In this document: positions 1 to 6,578 of the stretch, piece after piece
How the letters are laid out: the number at the start of each line of letters is the position of its first letter
How positions within the stretch are numbered: position 1 is the first letter of the stretch
Source: an uncultured Parabacteroides sp.
GTDB taxonomy: Bacteria > Bacteroidota > Bacteroidia > Bacteroidales > Tannerellaceae
Assembly: GCA_937890135.1 (NCBI GenBank)
Contig: CALBYC010000058.1
Span: forward strand, 1 to 12,194
DNA length: 12,194 nt
Direction: 5' to 3'
Translations under genes and position numbers: made by a program
The notes under the pieces: model-generated
The model's input: only the letters and a program-made list of their open reading frames with translations
Told to the model about the DNA's origin: nothing
Databases searched by the model: none

Positions 1-2
1 TA

Positions 3-350
3 GAGAACCGTGATACGGCGATCATGAAACGCGATGAGCGCATTAAGGAGCAGGATGCCCAGTTGAAGGAGCAGGATGTCCAGTTGAAGGAGCAAGACGC
101 CCAGTTGAAGGAACAGGATGTCCAGTTGAAGGAGCAGGACGCCCAGTTGAAGGAGCAGGACGCCCAGTTGAAGGAGCAGGATGCCCAGTTGAAGGAGCAG
201 GGTGCCCAGTTGAAGGAGCAGGGTGCCCAGTTGAAGGAGCAGGAAAATGTGATTAGGAAATCCGTACAGATGCTTAAGCAGTCCGGTTTCGATTCCCATC
301 AGATTGCCGCTATGACGGGTTTGACAATCGATGAAATAGATAGCTTGTAA
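3..350 (+). CDS. Rpn-family (PD-(D/E)XK nuclease) transposase, C-terminal part
   Basis: The frame is open from the left edge (first full codon at base 3, reading ENRDTAIMKRDER) to the TAA at 348-350, so the ATG at 24 is probably internal and the gene is cut by the window. What remains is a heptad-repeat coiled coil (nine KEQ(D/G)(A/V)QL units) followed by a conserved tail ending IAAMTGLTIDEIDSL. That helix-turn-helix-like ending after a long KEQ coiled coil is typical of Bacteroides proteins annotated as Rpn recombination-promoting nuclease or putative transposase. The nuclease domain itself lies outside the window, so catalytic residues cannot be checked. In the family, Rpn proteins are DNA endonucleases that promote RecA-independent recombination. 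Family assignment is from recognition of the tail and is fairly secure; activity is not shown. Confidence 0.75.
   Translation, partial: ENRDTAIMKRDERIKEQDAQLKEQDVQLKEQDAQLKEQDVQLKEQDAQLKEQDAQLKEQDAQLKEQGAQLKEQGAQLKEQENVIRKSVQMLKQSGFDSHQIAAMTGLTIDEIDSL
45..233 (+). repeat. 21-bp tandem repeat, nine copies, coding for heptads
   Basis: Nine back-to-back 21-bp units of the type AAGGAGCAGGATGCCCAGTT(G) run from 45 to 233, with a partial tenth to about 243. Each unit encodes one KEQxxQL heptad. Units differ only at a few positions (GAT/GAC/GGT, GCC/GTC, GAG/GAA), so they are nearly identical in DNA as well as protein, as expected for repeats that expand and contract by slippage or unequal recombination without breaking the frame. 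Confidence 0.95.
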
Positions 351-508
351 AGCAAGATAGCCCAATAAGATTTAACCCCATCCGAGTGGCGGCAAGCGCA
401 GGGCGATACTGCGGTGGGGAACTTCCTAAAACTTCCTAAAATTTCCCAGAATCATTTGTGTGTTTATGGGCACATCTGCAAAACAATAATAAATCAAATC
501 AAACAAAA
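351..508. other. Non-coding spacer after the transposase gene
   Basis: No convincing gene is seen here. The stretch contains a three-unit 10-bp repeat at 421-450 and an A-rich leader-like segment at about 478-510 immediately before the ugd relic. The segment 374-417 has weak self-complementarity (CCCCatCCG against CGGtGGGG), but no T-tract follows it, so I do not call a terminator. Confidence 0.6.
421..450. repeat. Short 10-bp tandem repeat, three units
   Basis: ACTTCCTAAA occurs twice exactly (421-430, 431-440) and is followed by a diverged third unit, ATTTCCCAGA (441-450). It sits between the transposase tail and the ugd relic. Its function is unknown; it could be a protein-binding iteron or a rearrangement scar. 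Confidence 0.7.
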
Positions 509-511
509 TAT

Positions 512-751
512 ATACGTGTCGCCGCGGCTGGAACTGCAGGCTACGTGGGACTTAGTATATCCATATTGTAGGCGCATCACTATCATGTGATGGCAGTGAA
601 TGTCGTGCCCGAAAAGGTAGAGAAGCTGAACAATAAGATTTTACCCAATGCCATCATCACCAACTGCTTTGACGATTGCTTGAAGAATGTGGAGGATAAG
701 GTTTATTGCGGGATATTTTTTAGAAGGGATAAAAAACATAAAACAAAATAG
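512..751 (+). pseudogene. ugd: ugd relic: both ends of UDP-glucose 6-dehydrogenase, centre deleted
   Basis: One reading frame, from about 512 to the TAG at 749-751, holds both ends of a UDP-glucose/GDP-mannose dehydrogenase. The start reads VAAAGTAGYVGLSISIL, close to the GTGYVGLS Rossmann motif at the N terminus of Ugd. After an in-frame TAG at 569-571 it continues HVMAVNVVPEKVEKLNNK, the next Ugd segment. At about 641-650 it jumps to NAIITNCFDDCL...VEDKVY...FFRRD, which matches the C-terminal end of Bacteroides-type Ugd. Roughly 300 residues, including the catalytic cysteine domain, are missing. There is no ATG in the usual place. Ugd normally oxidises UDP-glucose to UDP-glucuronate for capsule synthesis; this copy cannot. 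It ends just before capE, as expected if ugd once headed the same operon. Confidence 0.85.
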
Positions 752-755
752 ACTT

Positions 756-1805
756 ATGAGCATTTTTGCAGGCAAGACCCTTATGATTACCGGGGGAACA
801 GGCTCCTTCGGTAATGCAGTGTTGAATCGTTTTCTTCGTACAGATATAGGCGAGATACGCATCTTCTCACGGGATGAGAAGAAACAGGACGACATGCGCC
901 ATGAATATCAGGCAAAATATCCTGACGTGGCAAGCAAGATAAAATTTTATATCGGCGACGTGCGTGACCTGCGGTCATGCCGCAATGCAATGCCCGGTGT
1001 TGATTATATATTCCATGCAGCAGCTTTGAAGCAAGTACCATCGTGCGAGTTCTTCCCGATGGAGGCTGTCAAGACCAATGTGATAGGTACGGACAATGTG
1101 CTTACTGCCGCCATCGAGGCAGGCGTGGGTGCTGTCATCTGTCTCTCCACCGACAAGGCGGCTTATCCCATCAACGCCATGGGCATTTCCAAAGCGATAG
1201 AGGAGAAGATAGCCGTGGCCAAGAGCCGCTATTCGGGCAAGACGAAGATTTGCTGCACACGTTATGGCAACGTTATGTGCTCACGTGGTTCTGTTATTCC
1301 TCTTTGGATTGACCAAATTCGCAACGGTAACCCTATCACCTTGACCGAACCGAAGATGACTCGCTTCATCATGTCGCTCGAAGAAGCTGTAGGCCTCGTT
1401 CTCTTTGCCTTTGAACATGGAAGGAACGGCGATATTTTCGTGCAGAAAGCTCCCGCTTGTACCATTCAAACACAAGCCGAAGCAGTATGCGAACTATTTG
1501 GAGGTAAAAAGGAAGACATAAAAGTAATCGGCATCCGTCACGGTGAGAAGATGTACGAGACACTGCTCACCAAGGAAGAGTGTGCCAAGGCGGAGGACAT
1601 GGGCAACTTTTACCGTGTCCCTGCAGACAACCGTGGCTTGAATTACGACAAGTTCTTCAAGGAAGGAGATACAAAACGTGCCGAAATCGAAGAGTTCAAT
1701 TCCGATAACACCTATCGTTTGAACCTTGAAGAAACCAAGGCGAAGATTGGAGGCTTAGAGTATATCCAAAAAGAATTGAGCGGTGAAGGAAACTTTGTAC
1801 AATAA
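756..1805 (+). CDS. capE: CapE-type UDP-GlcNAc 4,6-dehydratase/5-epimerase
   Basis: A 349-residue extended short-chain dehydrogenase/reductase. The nucleotide-binding motif GGTGSFG is at residues 13-19. The active-site region has STDK (131-134) and then MGISK (142-146), where the usual YxxxK tyrosine is replaced by methionine. That substitution is characteristic of CapE/WbjB/FnlA enzymes. CapE converts UDP-GlcNAc to UDP-2-acetamido-2,6-dideoxy-beta-L-arabino-hexos-4-ulose, the first step to UDP-L-FucNAc, in the cytoplasm. I chose the ATG at 756 because MSIFAGKTLMITGG aligns with the usual family start; the upstream in-frame extension to 687 is translated ugd-relic DNA. The length is normal and no internal lesion is seen. 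It is followed after 8 bp by capF. It looks functional, but its two partner genes are broken, so the pathway is probably blocked unless paralogues exist elsewhere. Confidence 0.93.
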   Translation: MSIFAGKTLMITGGTGSFGNAVLNRFLRTDIGEIRIFSRDEKKQDDMRHEYQAKYPDVASKIKFYIGDVRDLRSCRNAMPGVDYIFHAAALKQVPSCEFFPMEAVKTNVIGTDNVLTAAIEAGVGAVICLSTDKAAYPINAMGISKAIEEKIAVAKSRYSGKTKICCTRYGNVMCSRGSVIPLWIDQIRNGNPITLTEPKMTRFIMSLEEAVGLVLFAFEHGRNGDIFVQKAPACTIQTQAEAVCELFGGKKEDIKVIGIRHGEKMYETLLTKEECAKAEDMGNFYRVPADNRGLNYDKFFKEGDTKRAEIEEFNSDNTYRLNLEETKAKIGGLEYIQKELSGEGNFVQ

Positions 1806-1813
1806 TTAAAGGC

Positions 1814-3022
1814 ATGAAGATTTTAGTGACTGGGGCAAAGGGTTTCGTGGGAAAAAACCTTTGTGCTCAACTGGGCAACATAAAAGACGGCAAGGCACGC
1901 TGTTATGGTGACTTGAATATAGAAGAAGTCTTCGAGTATGACCTCGACTCCACCTCCGAGCAGCTAAACCAGTGGTGCAAGGAGTGTGACTTCGTGTTCA
2001 ACCTCGCCGGAGTGAACCGTCCCAAGGACAATGACGAGTTTATGAAGGGCAACTTTGGTTTCGCCTCCACCTTGCTTGACACGCTGAAAAAATATGGCAA
2101 TGATTGTCCCGTGATGCTATCCAGCTCGCAGCAAGCCTCCTTGACAGGACGTTTTGGCAACAGCGAATACGGACGCAGCAAGAAGGCTGGTGAAGACTTG
2201 TTCTTGGAATATGGCAAGGAAACCGGTGCTAAGGTTTTGATATACCGTTTCCCGAACCTCTATGGCAAATGGTGTCGCCCCAACTAGAATAGCGCGGTAG
2301 CCACCTTTTGTAACAACATAGCCAAAGACCTGCCTATCACCGTGAACGACCCAAGTGTAGAACTCGAACTGCTCTACATCGATGACCTCGTTGACGAGAT
2401 GATTCATGCTTTGAAAGGCGAGGAGCACCGTTGCGAGTTTGATGGACTTGACGTGATACCATCAGCAGAAGGAAGATACTGCTATTGTCCCATCACACAT
2501 AAGGCAACGCTTGGTGAGATAGTAGACCTGCTTCACCAGTTTGCCGATATGCCCAAGACACTGATGATACCAGAAATTCCTGCTGATTCATTCGCCAAGC
2601 GTCTGTACAGCACGTTCCTCAGCTATCTGCCCAAGGACAAAGCAATCTTCAATTTGAAGATGAATGTGGATAATCGTGGTTCATTCATGGAATTGGTTCA
2701 CACCCTCAACTGCGGACAGGTAAGTATCAACATTTCCAAACCTGGTGTCACCAAAGGCGAACATTGGCACAATACCAAGTGGGAACAGTTCATAGTGATC
2801 AGCGGTCATGGACTTATCCAACTTCGCAAGGAAGGAACTGATGAAGTTCTTAACTACGAAGTAAGCGGTAACAAGATACAATCTGTCATCATGCTCCCCG
2901 GCTATACCCACAACATCATAAACCTTTCCGACACGGAGGATTTGGTGACTGTGATGTATTGCAACGAGATATTCAACCCGAATAAGCCCGATACCTATTT
3001 TGATAAGGTAGAACAGAAATAA
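1814..3022 (+). pseudogene. capF: capF: UDP-sugar reductase/cupin enzyme, interrupted by amber codon
   Basis: This is the bifunctional CapF/WbjC/FnlB family, which performs the C3-epimerisation and C4-reduction steps towards UDP-L-FucNAc. The N-terminal SDR domain has GAKGFVG (residues 7-13) and the catalytic YGRSK (Tyr119, Lys123). The C-terminal cupin domain has HWHNTKWE (His317, His319 of the repaired numbering) and GYTH (363-366), the likely metal site. A TAG at 2285-2287 (codon 158) interrupts the frame inside the SDR domain. The same frame continues with NSAVATFCNNIAKDLP to the TAA at 3020-3022. Homologues have a tyrosine between WCRPN and NSAV, so one substitution, TAC or TAT to TAG, explains the stop. 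The repaired length is about 402 residues. A GTG at 2342 could restart translation, but would give a fragment lacking the Rossmann fold. A sequencing error cannot be excluded. Confidence 0.9.
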
Positions 3023-3032
3023 AGAAAAGAAT

Positions 3033-4219
3033 ATGACAAAGCAACCCAAATTTGATTATTCAGATATAAAGTTCAAGGATAACGGCAAATTAAAGCTGAT
3101 TATCGTTGTCGGCACTCGCCCCGAGATAATCCGCTTGGCAGCCGTCATCAACAAATGTCGCAAATACTTTGATGTAATCCTTGCCCACACTGGCCAGAAC
3201 TACGACTACAACCTCAACGGCATCTTCTTCAAGGACTTGAAATTGGCGGAACCGGAGGTTTATATGGATGCTGTAGGTGATGACCTCGGCGCGACATGCG
3301 GCAATATCATCAACTGCTCTTACAAGCTCTTTGCGCAGACCAAGCCCGATGGCGTATTGGTATTGGGTGACACCAATTCGTGCCTTAGTGTGATAGGAGC
3401 AAAGCGTTTGCACATCCCCATCTTCCACATGGAGGCAGGTAACCGCTGCAAGGACGAGTGCCTCCCGGAAGAAACCAACCGCCGCATCGTTGACATCATC
3501 AGCGATGTGAACATGGCATACTCGGAACATGCCAGAAGATACCTTGCCGATTGTGGCTTGCCGAAGGAGCGTACCTTCGTCACAGGCTCACCCATGGCAG
3601 AAGTTCTTCAAAATAACCTTGCCGAGAAGCCAGTGATGTGCATCAGCGCCTCGGGTTGGAGAAGGGCAAATACATCCTCCTTTCCGCTCATCGAGAAGAG
3701 AACATCGACACCGAGAAGAACTTCCTCTCACTCTTCAACGCCATCAACAAGATGGCAAAGAAGTACGACATGCCTATTCTCTACTCATGTCATCCACGCT
3801 CTCGCAATCGTCTTGCAGCAAGTGGTTTCCAACTCGATCCACGCATCATCCAACACGAGCCTCTAGGCTTCCACGACTACAATTGCCTTCAGATGAATAC
3901 TTTTGCCGTGGTCAGCGACAGTGGCACACTTCCCGAAGAATCATCGTTCTTCACCTCAGTAGGTCATCCATTCCCCGCCATTTGTATCCGCACGTCAACG
4001 GAGCGTCCCGAAGCTATTGACAAGGGTGACTTCATCATTGCAGGTATTGATGAGAAGTCTTTGCTCCAAGCGGTAGATACTGCCGTTGAGCTTTGTCGTG
4101 ATGGTCAGCATGGTATTCCAGTGCCTGATTATGTGGACGAGAATGTTAGTACTAAGGTAGTTAAGATTGTACAGAGCTATGTGGGTATAGTGAATAAGAT
4201 GGTATGGAGGAAGTTCTGA
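3033..4219 (+). pseudogene. capG: capG: UDP-N-acetylglucosamine 2-epimerase type, frameshifted
   Basis: The CapG/WbjD/FnlC family (WecB-like non-hydrolysing 2-epimerases) catalyses the last step, giving UDP-L-FucNAc. The first segment (3033 to about 3628) carries VGTRPEIIR (residues 26-34), HTGQNYDYN (52-60), GDTNS (112-116), HMEAGNR (132-138) and LPEETNRR. After residue 198 the frame is lost. The rest of the protein is in the -1 frame from about 3629 to the TGA at 4217-4219, starting ASDVHQRLGLEKGKYILLS, with SAHREENI and DSGTLPEESSFF motifs. Losing one G from GAGAAGGCC (now GAGAAGCC, 3624-3631) would explain it. Repaired length is about 395 residues, normal for the family. As it stands, translation yields the N-terminal domain plus about 79 unrelated residues. 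It starts 10 bp after capF in the same operon. Confidence 0.9.
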
Positions 4220-4228
4220 GGCGGTATG

Positions 4229-4250
4229 TCCGATTAAAAATCGGATTTTT
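4229..4250 (+). terminator. Intrinsic terminator after capG
   Basis: A perfect 7-bp stem TCCGATT (4229-4235) / AATCGGA (4239-4245) with an AAA loop is followed by five Ts (4246-4250), ten bases after the capG stop. It should end the ugd-relic/capEFG transcript and insulate the following regulator gene. Confidence 0.85.
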
Positions 4251-4286
4251 AAAGTGCGAATCTCCCTATTTTTTGAATATTTGCAC

Positions 4287-4294
4287 TATATTTG
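4287..4294 (+). promoter_or_regulatory. Bacteroidales -7 promoter element of the regulator gene
   Basis: TATATTTG matches the TAnnTTTG -7 consensus of Bacteroides sigma-ABfr promoters. It lies 24 bp before the chosen ATG at 4319, so the leader would be very short. No TTTG -33 box is seen at the expected distance; the nearest TTTG, at 4272-4275, is too close. The gene may be weakly expressed or activator-dependent. Confidence 0.55.
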
Positions 4295-4318
4295 TACGGT
4301 TTTGGCAATTTGTGGAAC

Positions 4319-5491
4319 ATGAACTACACTTCTATATCTGATGTCCTTTATGCAGATGCCTGCTTGGTTTTTATGGTGACTGGCGTGATTTGTGCAGCAA
4401 TCCGCTGGTTTCACATGTGCCGGCCATATAATGAAAACGAGGATTATTTCTATCCCGCACGTAAACAGGTCACCTTTTTTCTCGTGGCGATAGCCATGCA
4501 ATTCCCCTATTTTCTCAACCCCTCCGACAGCGAGACTTGGTGTTACATACGCACTTTCGGAGTTATCTTTTACCCTGTTTGTTATGCCATGCTTTTTTCC
4601 CGCTATTTCCATTGGCAAAAGTTGGCGGGTTGGAACAATTGGCTCTTCTTCGGCGGCCCGATGCTGTTGCTTGCCGCAGGCATGATTTACTCTATGGCCA
4701 ACCATCCCAATTGGCTGTACCGGCAATTCGAATGGATTCAATATGTCATCGGGACGCTAAGTATTTTATTGACCATGCGGTTGCTGCGCATCATCCGGGC
4801 CTTGAAACGTTCCATCCATGACTATCACCTGCAGAATTATTCCACCGAGGAGGACTTCCCGTACCTGTTTGCAGAAAAAATCCTTTGGATTCCTTTAATC
4901 TGGATAGCTTTCGCATGGGGAATATTCCTCTCCGGAAGCAGGGACTTCAAAGCCCTCATCGATATTGTCCTTGCGGTTTGGATGGTTGTTTTCCTCAGCA
5001 AGATCTTGCATCCCCAGCGTATACAGCATCCTGCCGGCATAGAAGAAAAAGTCCAAAAGATAGAAGAAGAGGAAAAGGCATTGGCGCAAGAGTGCATTAT
5101 CGCTGCGCAGGAAGAGGAGTCGGCCTACAAGATGGACGCAGGGAAGGAGGGCTTCCCGGTGAAGACGGAAGATGCAGATGTCGTGCAGGCGGTGTTGGCT
5201 GTCATCCTACGCAAGTACAAAGAGCAGCATCTGTTGAAATCGGAAGTGTTGGCAGAAATAGACAAGGGGATGATTGCCCCAGCCAACCGCTTCATTGCCC
5301 AAGTGGGATACTACAACCTCATCAACATGTTCCGTCTCCGCCATGCGCAGCTCTACATCGAGGCTCATCCGGAGGCCAAATTGGCGGAGGTGGCACTGGA
5401 ATCCGGATTCCTGTCCGGCTCCGCCTTCAGCAAAGCCAAGAAGAGCGTGAAACACATTCATCCTGAATATGTTGCGAATGTGATTCTTTAA
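4319..5491 (+). CDS. Membrane-embedded AraC-family transcriptional regulator
   Basis: About 390 residues. Hydrophobic segments near residues 11-29, 50-66, 75-95, 108-125, 137-155, 186-204 and 211-229 suggest a seven-helix membrane domain. A charged, Glu-rich linker follows (about 240-275), then a C-terminal AraC-type DNA-binding domain (about 285-385) with NMFRLRHAQLYIEAHPEAKL, VALESGFLSGSAFSKAKK and the closing HPEYV motif (the P-x-E-Y end of AraC domains). Such membrane-anchored AraC proteins are common in Bacteroidales; ligand and mechanism are generally unknown. I prefer the ATG at 4319 to the TTG at 4292, because the latter overlaps the -7 element and adds nine atypical residues. The gene stands alone between the capG terminator and a same-strand fimbrillin operon, so control of that operon is the obvious guess; this is inference. 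Confidence 0.85.
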   Translation: MNYTSISDVLYADACLVFMVTGVICAAIRWFHMCRPYNENEDYFYPARKQVTFFLVAIAMQFPYFLNPSDSETWCYIRTFGVIFYPVCYAMLFSRYFHWQKLAGWNNWLFFGGPMLLLAAGMIYSMANHPNWLYRQFEWIQYVIGTLSILLTMRLLRIIRALKRSIHDYHLQNYSTEEDFPYLFAEKILWIPLIWIAFAWGIFLSGSRDFKALIDIVLAVWMVVFLSKILHPQRIQHPAGIEEKVQKIEEEEKALAQECIIAAQEEESAYKMDAGKEGFPVKTEDADVVQAVLAVILRKYKEQHLLKSEVLAEIDKGMIAPANRFIAQVGYYNLINMFRLRHAQLYIEAHPEAKLAEVALESGFLSGSAFSKAKKSVKHIHPEYVANVIL

Positions 5492-5510
5492 AACGGATAT
5501 GTCCATCTAT

Positions 5511-5555
5511 TCGTTAGAAGAAAGTTAAAACTTGCAAAGTGCTCGTTAGAGGAAA
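5511..5555 (+). promoter_or_regulatory. Direct-repeat candidate operator upstream of the fimbrillin promoter
   Basis: TCGTTAGAAGAAA (5511-5523) recurs as TCGTTAGAGGAAA (5543-5555), 12 of 13 bases identical, start-to-start distance 32 bp (about three helical turns). Between them, overlapping the 3' end of the first copy, is a small palindrome AAGTTaaAACTT (5522-5533). AraC-type proteins typically bind direct repeats on one face of DNA. The pair lies about 60-100 bp upstream of the predicted start site of the fimbrillin operon and just after the AraC-type gene. Confidence 0.5.
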
Positions 5556-5583
5556 ACGATTCCGCAGATATTTTCCCCATTTA

Positions 5584-5607
5584 CCCCCCCCAAATTCCTT
5601 AATTTTG
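5584..5607 (+). promoter_or_regulatory. Fimbrillin operon promoter with poly-C spacer
   Basis: TAATTTTG at 5600-5607 matches the TAnnTTTG -7 consensus and lies 53 bp before the ATG at 5661. Just upstream is a run of eight Cs (5584-5591), where the -33/-7 spacer should be. Possible weak -33 elements are TTTA at 5580-5583 (16-bp spacer) or TTTT at 5571-5574 (25-bp spacer). Neither gives the usual spacing of about 19-21 bp. Confidence 0.6.
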
Positions 5608-5611
5608 CAAC

Positions 5612-5626
5612 GTCGAAAGCATCGAC
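5612..5626 (+). promoter_or_regulatory. Short hairpin at the predicted transcript start
   Basis: GTCGA (5612-5616) and TCGAC (5622-5626) form a perfect 5-bp inverted repeat with an AAGCA loop. They sit right where transcription from the TAATTTTG box should begin. It could be a 5' stabilising hairpin or a small operator; chance is also possible. Confidence 0.3.
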
Positions 5627-5660
5627 TGGTTTCATTTAACATAAACTTCAAACGAATATC

Positions 5661-6552
5661 ATGAACAAAAAGATTTATTTTCTTGGCAGCCATGGCACTA
5701 AGCCTCGGCAGTTGTGACAAGGCAAATGAAGGGGACGATTCTTCATCCAAGTACATCTCGGTATCCACCGAAATCACCAACATGACCCGTGTATCAACCA
5801 ATGCTAATGGCGGCCAAAGCTTCGAGGACGGGGACAAAATCAGCGTGTATGCCTGGACGGGCGACAAAGACACCGCACCTGTTGCCGCAAACCGAATCGT
5901 GGACAATTCCATCAACACGTTAAATGGCAGCACGTGGAGCGCCAGTCCCCAGATGCTGTGGAAGGATACACAGACGGACCATTACTTCATCGGCATCTAT
6001 CCTTCTTCGGCAACCTCCATCGCCGACCTTTCCAAAGGGCAATACACATTCGATGTAAATGACCAAGAAGCGAGCGACCTTTTGGTGGCAGTGAATGCGC
6101 AAGGCATCAAATCCTCCGGCAATCCAGTCCCGCTTACCTTCAAACATGTCATGGCGAAATTGGTTGTAAACCTTTCTTTCCGCAACCAATGGGGCGGACA
6201 GAATCCAATCGTGACGAAAGTGACGGTCAATGGAGCAGCGACCCAAGCGACGGTCAATTACTTGACCCAAACCGTGACGGCTTCTACTACGGACAAAAAG
6301 GACATCGACCTGCCGAAAATCAACAAGGAACAACAATATACGTCCATCCTTATCCCGCAATCGGGCGTTAACCGGATAGATGTCGCCATCGGTAGCACCA
6401 ATTATAGCTATTTCCATCAGGGCGACATCCCCTTGGGAAGCGGGAAATATACGACCGTCAGCTTGATTGTCGGCCGTGACCGGATTACCCTTGGAGAAAT
6501 ATCTATCTCTGATTGGGAAAAAGGAGAGACTTTCAGCGGCGAAGCACAGTAA
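5661..6552 (+). CDS. Fimbrillin-family lipoprotein 1, frame broken in the signal peptide
   Basis: The body, open from about 5665 in one frame to the TAA at 6550-6552, encodes a roughly 295-residue fimbrillin-like (Mfa-like) lipoprotein. It has a lipobox LGSC, an MTR site about 25 residues after the Cys, FEDGDKISVYAWTG, PLTFKHVMAKLVV, and a C-terminal VGRD...ISDWEKGE motif. These are surface pilus or adhesin subunits exported as lipoproteins. The only good start, ATG at 5661 (MNKK), is one base out of frame with LAAMALSLGSC; read from it, translation stops at 5715-5717 after 18 residues. Deleting one base in 5665-5682 would restore an ideal signal peptide. In-frame alternatives (TTG 5683, ATG 5692) lack the basic N-region. 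It is the first gene after the promoter. Either a recent frameshift, slippage-based switching or a sequence error explains this. Confidence 0.82.
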
Positions 6553-6578
6553 CGAAAACTAATTTAATTATATCCTAC

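Noticed and set aside
45..233. CRISPR-like array
   Set aside because: The 21-bp units are contiguous without spacers and encode in-frame heptads.
374..417. Possible terminator hairpin after the transposase gene
   Set aside because: Pairing is imperfect and there is no T-tract.
687..755. Upstream in-frame extension of capE
   Set aside because: The extra 23 residues are ugd-relic DNA read in another frame; family members begin at MSIF, matching the ATG at 756.
2342..3022. Second half of capF as a separate gene starting at GTG 2342
   Set aside because: The frame is continuous with the first half across one TAG, and the start falls inside the SDR domain.
3638..4219. Second half of capG as an independent gene
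   Set aside because: It starts mid-domain at a GTG and continues the epimerase fold of the first half; a one-base deletion is simpler.
4885..5466. 193-codon plus-strand frame overlapping the AraC-type gene
   Set aside because: Low-complexity Arg/Gly/Pro-rich translation, while the overlapping frame has clear membrane helices and an AraC domain.
5492..5660. Invertible promoter of the kind common in Bacteroides surface loci
   Set aside because: I found no pair of flanking inverted repeats of adequate length around the fimbrillin promoter, only short palindromes and direct repeats.
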